From: Prorocentrum cordatum
Lineage: Eukaryota; Sar; Dinophyceae; Prorocentrales; Prorocentraceae
Direction of reading: 5' to 3'
Length of the DNA: 52,467 nt
Assembly: GCA_963575745.1 (NCBI GenBank)
Contig: CAUYUJ010015729.1
Span: 112,501 to 164,967 of the forward strand
Translations under genes and position numbers: made by a program
The notes under the pieces: model-generated
The model's database searches: none
What the model was told of the DNA's origin: nothing
Seen by the model: the letters and a program-made list of their open reading frames with translations, nothing else
Shown here: positions 9,818-20,119 of the stretch, in pieces
Layout of the letters: every line of letters begins with the position of its first letter
How positions within the stretch are numbered: the stretch's first letter is position 1

Positions 9818-12098
9818 GGGGCACAGGGACGAGGTCACCGGACAGCAGCGCAGCTTGGTCGCCCTCCTCGCTTGCGGCCACGCGCCCGCCTCCGTTTCTG
9901 AATGTTTCGCCGGCGCCTCCCTGGTGGCCCTCCCAAAGAAAGGTGGTGGCTTGCGGCCGGTTGCCGTCGGTGAGACGCTCCGGCGCCTTGTTGGGAAGTG
10001 TCTGTGCCGCGAGGTCGCTGACGCGGCGCGCGACCGCCTGGCGCCGCTCCAAGTCGGCGTCGCGGTGCCTGGAGGGGCCGAGGCGGTTGTCCACGTCGCC
10101 CGCCAGTGGTGGGCGCGCAACCTGGGGCACCGCGAGAAGGTTTTCGTCAAGCTTGACCTCTCCAACGCGTTCAACACCTTAGACAGACAGGCTCTCCTCC
10201 AGGCCCTCCACGAGGAATTCCCCTGCTTGGCGCCGTGGGCCGACTGGTGCTACTCGCGCCCGTCTTTCCTCCGCCTCGGCAAGCACAGGATCCGCTCGGA
10301 GTGCGGAGTCCAGCAAGGCGACCCTCTTAAACCTTTGCTTTTCGCGCTGGCTCTCCAGCGGTGCGCAGAACAGGTCCTTCACGCCGCTCCCCACCCTGCC
10401 CGGCCCGCACCCCCGGGCCAGGTCGAGCTCAAGGTGTTCTTCCTGGGCGACGGGACTCTGGCGGGCGACTGGCACGCCGTGGCGCACCTCCTCCACGAGC
10501 TGGTCGCCGCCCTCGCAGCGGTGGGACTCGAACTTAGCACCAGGCCTGGGAAGTGCGAGGTGGTCCCAGCCGGCGGCACTGACAGCGCAGTAGACTTGAA
10601 CGCCTTCCCGCAGGGGTTCCGCCTCCGCACGGACAGGAGTTTCGAGCTCCTCGGGGCGCCCGTCGGCGACGACGCCTTCTGCTGCCAGCACACGAAGAAT
10701 CGGGTCTCTGCGGCACAGGAACTCTTGGACACGCTGGGGGCACTGGAGGACGCGCAGGTCGGCCTGCACCTCCTGCGCCAGCGTGCGTCGTTTTGCAAGC
10801 TGGGCTATAGCGCGCGGGTAGTGCCGCCCACCGCGCACACAGCGGCCCTGCAGGAGCTGGACGACGGGGTGAGGGCTTGCCTCGAGCAGGTGGCTGGCTG
10901 CTCGCTCACCGACGCGCCCTGGCGGCAGGCGCAACTCAAGCTGCGGAAGGGGGGCCTCGGCTTGCGCTCAGGCGAACAGCACGCGGCCGCAGCCTACGTT
11001 GCCTCCCGGGCCGCCTGCTCCGCCCTCTGCAGGCAGCTCTACCCGGGCTACACCGACGAGGCAGGGCACGACGGGGGCGCGCTCGCGAACGCTGTGCAGG
11101 CCCACAACGCCCTCGTCTCGGACGCGGACAGGGCGGCCTTCGACCTGGAGCAGCACGGCAACCAGCAGAAACTCAGCGACGCTGTTGACGACGCGGCGCT
11201 CGCTAGCCTCCGCTCGGGCGCCTCGGTCGCCACGCAGGCGCACCTGGGCCTGCTCCAGGCGCCCGGCGCCGGCGCCCACCTCCAAGCGCCGCCCTGCGAG
11301 GCCGCGGGTACCCGCCTCCAGCACGGCCTCTGCCAGGTGGCGGTTCAGCGACGACTCCGAATCCAGTTCCTCGACCGGGAGGACTTCTGCCCCGCTTGCG
11401 GAGAGGTGATGGACGCCTGGCTGGACCACGCCGTTGCCTGCTCCTGCCGGGGCGACAGGACAAAGCGGCACAACGCGCTCCGGAACCAGGGGTTCTTTGA
11501 CGCGCAGGCGGCCGGCTTCGCGGGGGCAGAGCTGGAGCGGCCAGGGCTCCTTCCACCGCGCGCCGCCAACGAGGGGCCGCCGGGCGGCGAGCTGGACGGG
11601 CAGGACTTGGACGCCGGCGACCGCCGCCCCGCTGACGTCTACCTGCCCAGGTGGCGCAACGGGGTGCCGGCAGCCTGGGACTTCGCCGTCACTTCCGGGC
11701 TTCGCGCCGACCTCCTCCCCGCCTCCGCCGCGCCCCCCAGCGCGGCCACGGAGCGCTACGAGGAGTTCAAGCGGCTGCGCCAGGACACCGAGCGCCAGTG
11801 CGTGGCGCAGGGCCTCACCTTCATACCCATGGTGGTGGAGGCCCACGGTGGCGGGTGGGGGCGCGAGGCCAGGAGAGCTTTCGCGATCCTGGCCAAGCGG
11901 GTGGCTGACGCCACCGGGGAGGAAGCCGCCGTAGTGGCGGACCCGCACGCCCAGCGACTCTCAATCTCCCTTCATCGGGAGAACGCGCGGGCGGTGCTGC
12001 GGCGGCTGCAGCCGTCGACGGGCGCGGCGGCGGCGCGCCTAAACAAAAAACAAACTATAAAAAGCAAAAATAAAAGAAAACAACATAAATCAAACTAA
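9818..12098 (+). pseudogene. LINE reverse transcriptase and restriction-like endonuclease
   Basis: RT blocks in order: ASLVALPKKGGGLRPVAVGE, VFVKLDLSNAFNTLD (motif A Asp at 10155-10157), GVQQGDPLKPLLFAL (motif B), and VFFLGDGTLAGDW where the usual (Y/F)xDD reads LGD. GGC at 10446-10448 replaces the first Asp and GAC 10449-10451 keeps the second. The thumb region follows. Then FCPACGEVMDAWLDHAVACS (C-x2-C-x8-H-x4-C, about 11386-11440) and RRPADVYLPRW...AAWDFAV with Asp 11634-11636 and Asp 11679-11681, the RLE signature. The stop is at 12098. The open frame is otherwise intact, so inactivation is recent. The RT should be inactive unless this Gly is tolerated. Confidence 0.85.
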
Positions 12099-12113
12099 CA
12101 TAAACAATACGAA

Positions 12114-12732
12114 CTAGCAGCCGTGGCCACGGCGGCGGCCGCACGACGCCGTGTGAGTCGCCGTCGCTCCGCTCGGCCTCCGCCCCCATCTCTTCCCTGC
12201 ACGAACCCTCCGCCCCACCCCCCGAGCCGACCCTCCGCCCCATCCCCCACTACGACCCTCCGCCCCATCCCCAGACTGGCCCTCGCGCCCCGGCCTCCAG
12301 CGACCCCCCTCCCCACCGCACCGCTGACGAAACTCTAGGGGGTGAACTGTACCCCCCCTTCCCAGCGGCACCCTTCCGCCCACATCCCCAACGACGACCT
12401 CCCCCCGATCCCCCGACGACTCGCGACGAGACCCCCAGTGGCACGACGAACCCAACACGAGACACCTCGTAAACGCAAACCGAACGACTCTTCTGAGAGG
12501 CGCGCCCTCCCGCCCGCCCCCGTCGTGCGCTCTTTCTTGCCTGCTGCTACCTTTGCCGCCCCTCCCTTACCCCCCACTCCTCCTGCATGGGTATGTCTGC
12601 TCGCCGCGTTTGTCCCCCCCCTCCTCCTCCTCCCCCGCCTCCCCCTCGCCGGACAGCACAGCCTGCCCGGAAGCAGCGTGGCGGCGCGCAGGTCTGCAAA
12701 GCAGGCCTCCGGCTTGAGCTCTGGCAACGGCT
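12114..12732. other. GC/C-rich repeat-like spacer
   Basis: About 12180-12460 holds degenerate copies of a CGACCCTCCGCCCCATCCCC-like word. The rest is CT-rich. No gene recognised on either strand. It separates the LINE tail from the minus-strand pol fragment. Confidence 0.5.
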
Positions 12733-12959
12733 TCAGATCAAGGCTGCCTGCACCCGACAAGCTATAGCGGAGCGTCGAACGGGCATCGCGCCCTCCGGGG
12801 ACCCCGACACGCGAGTGGACAATACAGAACTCTCTGCGTCTGCCTCAGCGTCGCTCGTCGGCTCCTCCTCGCCCGAGCTGCTTGAAGAGCTGCTCCACGC
12901 CGCCTCGGCAGCTCCACTTGGTGGCGACTCGGCTGGCTCGACCCGCCGACCGAAGGCCG

Positions 12960-13500
12960 CAGCAGGCTCGTCCAGCCAGGTGTCCCCGAGGCCGCAGAGG
13001 CCGGCCGCCTCTGCCCCGCCTGGCTGGCGGAGGAGGTGGTTGTCGATCTCCCCCTCGAGCGCCAGGTCGAGGCGGGCGGCGGCCGCGTGAGCATCAAGGT
13101 ACCATGCCGATCGTGGATCTGACCGAGGGTCCCGCGGCTCGGGCCGAGATGGCCACGCTCTCGACGGTCGGTCTGCTGGGTTAATCTCTGACGCTATCCA
13201 TCTGAAACAACAGTGAACGTTGGCAAACAAACTGAGTGCAAGAACCTCTTGGCACGCACGATTGACTGTTGAAGTAGATCCCCGGCCCTTGCTGAGGGCC
13301 AACACCATGGACATGTTATCACAAAGGAACAGGTGACGAGCTCCCTGGGATGCCCGGGAACGTATACGCTGCCGAAGCCCCAGTACAACCCCTCGCCCCT
13401 CAGTACGCAGGATGTTCTCATGACGAAGCCAACGACCTTTTGCGCACAGGCGCCAGCTGCTGTCGTCGCCCATCTGGCTGGCGTGATATGTTCGAAAGTG
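12960..13500 (-). pseudogene. RNase H domain of the minus-strand retroelement
   Basis: On the minus strand: SSWRLCAKGRWLRHENILRT, HLFLCDNMSMVLALSKGRGS (Asp of LCDN at the expected catalytic place) and FRWIASEINPADRPSR. An acidic Ser-rich tail then runs to a stop near 12733. The domain would degrade the RNA strand of the cDNA hybrid. No following recombinase was seen. Confidence 0.75.
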
Positions 13501-14066
13501 ACTCCTGCCTGGCGAGACATTGGGCGCTTTGGTCCCTGCTCCTGCGGCAGGCCGAGCGTCTGGGCGCGAGCAGCGATGGCATCTGAGACACACCACCGCC
13601 ACTTCTCGGCCTGGCCCGCCGCGGCCCTCACGCTCTCCAGGTCCCAGTCGGTCTCCATCGCGCCGTGCCCGCCGAAGTCGCGGCGGCTGGCCCCCGAGGC
13701 GTCGGACGCGGTCACGACCGTGCTGTAGGGCCGCTTGGCGCCCACGAACGCGAAGCAGACCAAGGCCGCGGCCCGCCGCAGCTCGGCCTCCACGCAGGGC
13801 CAGAGCCTCCACCTCCTGGAGCCGGCCAGGGCGATGTACCTGTAGGTCTGCGCGAACACACTCAGCAGTTCACGCCGCAGGATCGCTGCCCAGCACCAGT
13901 GGCCAAGGAGATGCCGAAGCTCGTCTCCCGAGGCCCACCCGCGGGAGGCCGTGCGCAAGAGAGCCAACCTCAACTTCCACGTCCGCGACCGAGAAAGCCG
14001 TATCTTGCCAGAGGCGACCTCGAAGCTCAGGCCTGTGAAGGTGGTGTCCGCGCCAGCCGCCTCCAC
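13500..14066 (-). pseudogene. RT thumb/connection segment of the minus-strand retroelement
   Basis: It reads FTGLSFEVASGKIRLSRSRT, WASGDELRHLLGHWCWAAIL, FAQTYRYIALAG and STVVTASDASGASRRDFGGH in order, the usual post-palm and RNase H entry of this element class. It is in a different frame from both the palm and the RNase H end, so at least two indels have occurred. Confidence 0.7.
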
Positions 14067-14104
14067 GCCCTTGCACTTCAGGCCCAGCGCCTCCAGCTTC
14101 GCGG

Positions 14105-14867
14105 CGACCCGCTCAGTCGGAGGTCACCAGGTCAGCCTCCAGCCCCACCACAGCGACTCCGTCCACGTAGACGGCCACACGGTTGCGGTCCGTCACTGAC
14201 GGGGCTGCACGGCGATCCTGGATGAAATCGGAGAGGGCGAAGCCAGCAGCCTGAACACCAGCCATCACCATGCATTGGCAAAAGTAGAGACTCCACGTCC
14301 ACCCCATGGGAAGCACCTCTAGGCAAGGTGACGCCCACGCCTCGATCCCTGGCGGCAGCTGGTCTGAAAGGTCAGGCCTCAGCTTCAGCAGGGTGGGAAG
14401 GTGGACAGCTCTCAAAACGAACATCTCCTGCGCCCCCCGCGGCGAGCCGATCCTGTAGAACGCGTTGTCCGCGTCGGCCTGAGCGAGGTGCAACTCCTGG
14501 TCTATGGGGGCCTCCAACGCTGACCAAGCCCCCGCCGTCGGGGGCACTGTGTGCGCTGGAGCTTCAAACAAGTCATTGACACGCCGAGGGCCAATAATTA
14601 AACGCTGCATACCATTCGATTTGTGCACAAAGAAGGCACCCGCAGTCTCCTCCCGCTGCTGCTTCAGGGAGACCACGCCAGCGTCCAACAGGTCATCGAC
14701 GAACTGGGCGCAGGTAGATCGGGAACGAAACTTGCCGTCGTAGTGGGGCTTGGGCGCCTGGCTGCCGCCCTCGGGCTGTCGCTTCAACAGCTGCCTCCAT
14801 CCTACCCATTGCTGCAAAGCTTCTCCCTCCAGGATGCGGCCCCCATCGGCGAGGCCGCCCCCCTTCG
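14105..14867 (-). pseudogene. Reverse transcriptase palm of the minus-strand retroelement
   Basis: Motifs on the minus strand: FFVHKSNGMQRLIIGPRRVN, then LAQADADNAFYRIGSP (motif A, Asp in DADNAF), LPMGWTWSLYFCQCMV (motif B-like) and VAVYVDGVAVVG (YVDD position reads YVDG). The 5' part runs into the gap at 14867. The frame appears to continue past the gap only because the N run has no stops; the other side belongs to a different element. Confidence 0.75.
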
Positions 14868-14967
14868 NNNNNNNNNNNNNNNNNNNNNNNNNNNNNNNNN
14901 NNNNNNNNNNNNNNNNNNNNNNNNNNNNNNNNNNNNNNNNNNNNNNNNNNNNNNNNNNNNNNNNNNN
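14868..14967. other. Scaffold gap (100 N)
   Basis: Exactly 100 N bases, the usual placeholder for a gap of unknown size. Frames crossing it are not meaningful. Different retroelements lie on either side. Confidence 1.
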
Positions 14968-16588
14968 GCATGACAATGGCGAGGGCCTGGCTGGTGGCGG
15001 TGACTTCTTCCATATCATGAGGGAGCTCAAGCGTCGCCAGGCCCGTGGCCAGCATGATGAACATGGATTGAATTTGACGGTCGTGGCTGGAGGGCAGTGG
15101 ACCCGCACTCGGAGGCACCTCTGCGGGTACAAGCTGGAGTCGACCACCTGCCCACGGTGCAAGAAGCATCCAGAGACGCTGTTCCACAGGATTTGGTCCT
15201 GCGAGTGCAACGGCAACCACGACGACTACGACAAGACGGCCTCGCTGCTGCCTGCGGCGACAGCCCAGTATGAGAGCCAGCCCACTTTCTGGCTCCGTGG
15301 TGTGCCCACTGTCTGCATGACCACGCCTCGCTTCGACGAGGCGCTGCTGGCCGAGCTCGTGCTCAGGCTGCCAGGCGCTTTTGATGAATGTGAGGATGGG
15401 GGGTGGACGGTGGTGTACGGGGACGGGTCGGGTGGGAAGCACTCAGACGACCCTCGTCGTCGGCGCTGTGGAGCTGCTATCGTGGCCCTGGCGCCTGATG
15501 AGCAGGGTCAGTTTCAGGAGCGTGCTGGCATTGCGGTCCTCCTCCTCGGGCTGAAACAGTCTGTCCCGAGGGCCGAGCTGCTCGCGTTTTGTCTCATGCT
15601 CGAGAATGTTCCAGGTAATGTTGAATTCGTCACCGACCATAAGAATATAGCCAGGTATTGGAAGTTTATCCTTGAGAATCCCAAGGCCTCGCGTCTCCAG
15701 GAGGACCTCTGGGAGCGTGCTAGGAAGTCGTGGAGATCCAGGCCTGGCCAGCTCACGGTTCGGTGGACCCCATCTCACACGGATGAGAGAGCGAGTTTTT
15801 ACTGTGAGCAAGAGATGCTCACGGCCATGGGTAACATGGCTGCGGATATCTGGGCGGGGAGGGCGGCGGAGTTGGCGTGGGAGAGGGGGCTGGTGGGGGG
15901 CCTTCCTCGGACCGATGCGGTCGACTCTGCTGCTGCTATGATCAGGAGGCGTGCCCGTCGTGCGCTCCAGGATGCTGCTGCCGCCGACAAATCGTCGAAG
16001 GCAGAGAGAGAAGTGGTGCCCATTAAAGCGGTACCGAAGTCAAGAGTAGCTCGAGCTCTCGCTGCCTCCGCCCACCGCCTCCACCTGAGGGGCTCTGTGT
16101 GGGTTTGCGAGGCGTGTCTCCAGACTGTGCCCCAGTCGAGGTTCCTGGAGTTGAGCTCGAGCCCCTGTTTGCCTCCCCCTCCTCCTCCTCCTGAGGCTCC
16201 TCCCCCTCCCAGGGCTCAGAGGATCACCCAGGGTATCGGTTTGACTTTGCAGGGAGTTGAAGTCCATCCGTCGCGCTCGCTCGGCCGAGCGGACCAATTC
16301 TTCCTGACCTTTTGTCACACCTGTGGGGCCTACGCTACTGTGGACCCCCGTCATCTTATCGCTGAGTGCCGCCCGAGTCGGAAAGGCTTGGAAAACTTGG
16401 CCCGTCTGGGGAAGGGGCTCTACCCTCGTCGTGACGGGCCCCCTAAGGCTGTTAAGATGGCGATGCAGGCTCGTGATGAGTTCGGCGCCCGACAGGGGCG
16501 TACGAGTGTGAGCGGAGCTGGATCGTCTAGCGATCCTGGCCCTGCTCTCGCTGTCTCTCAGGATGCGCCCGCGGGTCCAACCCCCTAA
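14968..16588 (+). CDS. LINE C-terminal region: CCHC zinc motif and RNase H
   Basis: An open frame from the gap to TAA at 16586-16588. It starts with LCGYKLESTTCPRCKKHPET and LFHRIWSCEC, a C-x2-C-x7-H-x4-C zinc motif found after the RT in many LINEs. An RNase H I domain follows with all four catalytic acids: Asp 15422-15424 (YGDGSGG), Glu 15575-15577 (RAELLA), Asp 15635-15637 (VTDHKN), Asp 15845-15847 (AADIWAG). The region after about 16050 has a Cys pair (WVCEACL) and CHTCGAYATVDPRHLIAEC, a second zinc-binding motif. The RT itself would lie in or beyond the gap. The intact catalytic set suggests a young copy. Confidence 0.8.
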
Positions 16589-16890
16589 TCCCCGAAGGCG
16601 CCGTCCTCCTTTGAAGCCACTGCCCCAATTGTCTCCCTGTGGGCTGGGGCTTTGTGGCCGCACGCTGTTAGCTCCGATTTGATTCCCAGCTTGATATCTC
16701 CTCCTCACTCCCTCCTCCTCCTCCTTCCTCCTCCCCTCCTCCTCCTCCTCCCTCCTTCCTCTCCTCCTCTCCTCTCCCTCCTCACTCCTCTCCTTCCTCC
16801 TACCTCCTCCTTCCCTCCACCTCCTCCCTCCTCCACCTCCTCCCTCCTCCTCCACCTCCTCCTCCTCCTCCTCCTCCTCCTCCTCCTCGG
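16589..16890. repeat. CTC/TCC pyrimidine tract
   Basis: About 200 bases of TCC/CTC repeat (16690-16890) follow a short unique stretch after the LINE stop codon. It may have grown from the 3' flank of the element. Confidence 0.9.
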
Positions 16891-17269
16891 GCACCGTCGC
16901 TCCGCGCCTGCGGCACCCCCCGATGTCGGCGGCGCGTGCGAAGCTGAAGCTGAACGACGTGGCGAGCGGCAGATCTTCCGACGTGGGCGGCATTCCTTGG
17001 CCAAGTTGCCGCCTCAAGACGTTCCTTCGCGAAGGCACAGTTGGCAATGTCGGTCATTCCTTAAGAGTTCTCTGTCGAAGAATTGGTAAGGAGTGTCCAG
17101 CATGGCCACTTGTGTTTTTTCGTATCGGGGTCGATCATCTTGCAACCACGAGCCCCCCAGGTGCACCGAGGCTGGAGTCAGAGCAGAGACAGGCCAGAGG
17201 TTCTGCTCCGTCGAGTTTTCGCGAGTCTTCCTCCCCAGACATGCTCTAGTCGTGACAAACTATCAGGGC
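16891..17269. other. Mixed sequence with weak exon-like character
   Basis: After the pyrimidine tract, several frames are open for 50-100 codons (for example MSAARAKLKLNDVASG from 16923). None has a recognisable motif. I do not call a gene. Confidence 0.4.
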
Positions 17270-17405
17270 TGGAGGGTTTTGGCCATCTTTGGCCTCGGGG
17301 GGCCCTCGCCCGGCCTCGGGAGCGTCAAACAACAATTTCGGGACGAAAAGCCGGCCCCGGGGAACGGGTCGGGACTTCCTCAAGTCTCCAGAGACCAGGA
17401 CACAG
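17270..17405 (+). repeat. Dispersed repeat family D1, copy 1
   Basis: GGGTTTTGGCCATCTTTGGC followed by CTCGGGGGGCCCTCGCC and GGGTCGGGACTTCC matches 46327-46445 on the plus strand and 46725-46862 on the minus strand over about 120 bases with clear divergence. Three copies in 52 kb imply an abundant interspersed element. It has no coding motif. Confidence 0.8.
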
Positions 17406-17745
17406 ATAAACCAGGACACGGGAAATCAAGGACATGACACCCTTTCCTGCAAAGTCACATATTTCAGCACCCGTGCATTTTTGGTTTGCTGCACTGCAGG
17501 ATTCGGGTTTGTGTCAGTGTTTAGGAGGGTCTCGCCTGGAAACCTGGTCTCGAGGGATGTTGGGTGTCCGGGTCTAGCGTGTCTGGTTTTACGGGGCACT
17601 GACCTCCAGGGACTCCCTCTCGCATCTCTTGGTCACTTCCTCCTCTCCTGTGCTTTTCTCCCACCTTTGCCCCTTCAGCCCTGCCCCCCCCCTCCCCCCC
17701 CCCACCCCCGCCCCCTCCCCGGTCGGGTGCCGGCCCCGCCCCGAG
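17406..17745. other. Unassigned sequence ending in a pyrimidine tract
   Basis: 17406-17640 has no recognised feature. 17640-17730 is C/T-rich and leads into the acceptor-like AG at 17744-17745. Confidence 0.5.
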
Positions 17746-17840
17746 GTCTACGAGTTCGCAAAGGACGAGTTTTACGCGTGGCTCACCCCGCAGACGTTCC
17801 AGTTTTATAACACCAGCCACGGCCAGATCAGCCTCCTCCG
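17746..17840 (+). CDS. Exon-like segment, unidentified gene (exon a)
   Basis: After a long C-rich tract ending CCCGAG, the frame reads VYEFAKDEFYAWLTPQ then TFQFYNTSHGQISLLR. The residue mix is ordinary and hydrophobic, unlike the surrounding low-complexity sequence, and a GT follows at 17841. No family recognised. It probably belongs to the same gene as 18136-18360. Confidence 0.5.
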
Positions 17841-18135
17841 GTGGCGCGCTTGCGCTCCTTCACCTCCATCCGAGGTCGCGCTGCCCCCTTCCTCCTCCCC
17901 CTCCCCTGCTGTCCTCCCCCTGCTCTTGCTCCTTGCCTCCTTCCTCTTCTCCTGCTCCTCCGCCTCCCCGCCTCCCCCCCCCCCCCTCGCCCCTTCCCCC
18001 TTGCCCCCCCCCCCTCTCTCCCCTTCCAGTCCCTGCTTCTGTCCCCGCCCCGGGCCCAGCCGTAGTTTCGTCCCGTCCCCGCTCGCCGTCCCTGCCGCCC
18101 CTCCCGCTCCCCTCTGCCTTCCCGCCCCCCTCCAG
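17841..18135 (+). other. Probable C-rich intron
   Basis: Starts GTGGCG, is C/T-rich throughout and ends CCCCCCTCCAG. The donor choice is uncertain because dinoflagellate introns accept GT, GC and GA. Confidence 0.45.
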
Positions 18136-18360
18136 TGGTGCCGTGGGCCGCACTCGGCCCGTGGTGCACTGGACAGCGCGGCCGCACTCGGCAACCGATC
18201 CACGACCTGTGCGCGGTGTCCACGGGGGCGAAGAGCAACGTCCACACTGCTGCGTGCATTTCGTTCTGGCCCGTGTGCTCAGCGGCGATCGTTTCGTTCC
18301 TTCCAGACGCTCGATGCTACAGGGGAGTGGACCCCGAAGAGTGCTTCCCTGAGATCCTGG
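18136..18360 (+). CDS. Exon-like segment, unidentified gene (exon b)
   Basis: It reads RTRQPIHDLCAVSTGAKSNV, HTAACISFWPVCSAAIVSFL and PDARCYRGVDPEECFPEILA. Five Cys residues and a hydrophobic stretch suggest a folded domain or membrane helix. The 5' edge follows CCCTCCAG; the 3' edge is not determined. Product unknown. Confidence 0.5.
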
Positions 18361-18779
18361 CGACCCAGTTTTTTCGAGCTGGGCGTCTTCGCCCAATGTC
18401 GGGACCAGGGACCCGCACAGATCGATCCGGCTCGACAAATGACGCAGAAGGCTTCGGTCGAGGGCTCCAGTCGTGATTTTTCATGATGTTTCAATTTTTT
18501 GGAGTCGTCGGATCTCAGAGTTATAGCAGTCGACTGGCCAACAGCTGCTCGTGGCGGGAACCAGCGACCCCCCTGCGAACCTGCTGGCGAACGGCCCGCG
18601 GCAGTTGCTGTTTTGGCCATCGACGGGGTGAGCTGGCCATCCTGGCGGCTGGCTGGCAACTAGTGGCACGAACCGACATCAAGAGCATGAGCCACAGCAG
18701 CAGCCACGCAGAAGGTGTGACGACGACACGGCCGCGAGACTAGCACAATCACTCCTGACCCGGCGCAGCAACACACTTC
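18361..18779. other. No gene seen
   Basis: Unique-looking sequence between exon b and the decayed LINE. No motif recognised on either strand. Confidence 0.4.
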
Positions 18780-19930
18780 ACACCGACACGGCCACCATAA
18801 CAAGTCTCAGCAAGCGTATCCTACGACAGCACCAGGCCATCACGAGAACTCAAAGACGAGCGGCACTCAACGACATCACAATCAAGTTCCGCGGCCTCCA
18901 CCATATTTCTGGGATCAAGGCTACCAGCGAGAAAGACCTCATACAAGCCATGACGACAGCGGACGACAAGAACGAGACAGACCAGAAAGGGATAGCAGAC
19001 GTGTTCGCTGGTTGCTACGAGGAGGACCCACGCCCCACAAATACTGGCAGGCCCATGAAAGGCAATACGACTGACACCACTCATCAGGTCATTCCACCTT
19101 CCACCATCGACGAATCACACCAAGCAACGAAGCATTTCGACAAAACGGATGCAGAGACGCAGCTGGCCACATTGCAGAGCTTTTGAAAGCAGACGGGGTA
19201 CTATCGAGCAGCACTTGCTGACGCTCGTCAACGACACTTTTACACCTGAAGAAAACACCGCCCGAGCAATGAGGCGCACCGCGATTAGTGCAATTTTCAA
19301 GTCTGGCGACCCATGCCCAAAATTGGCTAGAGGCGCTCTTTGATTCACGATCGTCGCTCGACCAAGCTGGATTCCGCAAGGGCTTCCGCACAGAAGACCA
19401 TGTTTTCATTGCGGCTATGCTGCACGAGCACTCCTAGGAGTGGCAATTGAATCTTTGCACAGCTGCCACTGATTTCGAACGGGCGTTCGAATGCGTAGAC
19501 CACGACTGCCTGTGGAAAACATTGCGGGAACAGAATTTAAGGGTACCGTACGTCACCTTGCTGCAGAAGTTGTAAAATGGACAGGTGGCCACGGTGAAGG
19601 CAGATGTCAGCAGCAGGAGCTTCAGCAACGAACCCGGTGTCAAATAAGGCGGCCCAATCAGCTCTTACCTCAATGCGCTACTCGAGCACGTGTTCCGTCA
19701 ATGCAGACCGACTTGTGAACGGATGGGATGTGTCATACAGTTGAGACACAACGCTCAGGCTTCTCGCCATTTTACGCTTTGCTGGCGACTTCCTATTTTT
19801 CGCGGGCCGAACCTGCCTCAATTCACATGTCATTACGGGACCTCAAACGCACGGCCTCGAAGTGAGGACTTCAGTTGCGTCCAGACAAAACCATGATTGT
19901 CATGAACGTGAGCAGGAGACACAGACAAAC
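18780..19930 (+). pseudogene. Decayed LINE reverse transcriptase
   Basis: Read across frames on the plus strand it passes DIKFRGLHHISGIKATSEKD, DKKNETDQKGIADVFAG-like text (18950-19020), GFRKGFRTEDHVF (about 19365-19410), TDFERAFECVDHDCLWK (19468 on; motif A), GGPISSYLNALLEHVFRQC (about 19648-19705; motif B) and FAGDFLFFAG (about 19778-19808), the ADD box with the first Asp changed to Gly (GGC 19784-19786). LRPDKTMIVMN follows. Stops and frameshifts interrupt every part. It is of a different lineage from the LINE at 8290-12113, being less GC-rich and with a different RT text. Confidence 0.8.
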
Positions 19931-19964
19931 GACGCGTCATGCGAAAGCGCGCTTTCTTCTGCTG

Positions 19965-20110
19965 CTGGCAGGGAGGGGGGGGGTTCAACCCCCCCCCCTC
20001 CCCGGCCAAACCAGGGTGGGGAGGGGTTCGGACTTCCCCTCCCGGAAAGGACAAATATTCGGGGGGTTCCGATCCCCCCCCTCCCAGAAAATGATTCGGG
20101 AGGTCCAGGC
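19965..20110. repeat. Poly-G/poly-C hairpin cluster
   Basis: GGGGGGGGGG TTCAA CCCCCCCCCC at about 19974-20000 can fold into a hairpin. Further CCCC/GGGG runs at 20005-20105 pair in similar ways (for example the GGGGGGTTCCGATCCCCCC region). Confidence 0.75.
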
Positions 20111-20119
20111 ACCCCCGCA

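Larger units (their letters stand above)
8290..12113 (+). mobile_element. Non-LTR retrotransposon (LINE) with restriction-like endonuclease, inactivated copy
   Basis: The domain order is Pro/Ala-rich N-terminus, C2H2 and C4 zinc fingers, reverse transcriptase, CCHC zinc motif, PD-(D/E)XK-type endonuclease, stop, then an A-rich tail (12042-12113). That is the layout of RLE-type LINEs such as R2/CRE-like elements, not of AP-endonuclease LINEs. Its orientation matches the hydroxylase gene. It is damaged by a frameshifting deletion near 9817 and by loss of the first catalytic Asp of the RT box. The 5' end is approximate; no target-site duplication was identified by eye. Confidence 0.85.
12733..14867 (-). 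mobile_element. Retroelement pol fragment: reverse transcriptase plus RNase H (DIRS/LTR-like), minus strand
   Basis: Reading minus from the scaffold gap: an RT palm, a connection segment and an RNase H in that order, in successive frames that show two frame breaks (about 14110 and 13500). The RT-RNase H order with the R-W-x-x-S-E-x-N-P-A-D-x-x-S-R ending is typical of DIRS-like and related elements common in dinoflagellates. No tyrosine recombinase or integrase was recognised beyond 12733, and the 5' end is lost in the gap. Probably a dead copy. Confidence 0.75.

Noticed and set aside
14113-15216. A 367-codon minus frame crossing the N gap
   Set aside because: The gap contributes no stops. 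The bases right of it are the reverse complement of a different element with an intact plus-strand RNase H.
17270-17300. SL relic in GGCCATCTTTGGCCTC (also in 46338 and in the 46840 inverted copy)
   Set aside because: The three copies belong to repeat D1, whose consensus diverges from the SL after CCATTT. The likeness is limited to the shared TGGCC words.
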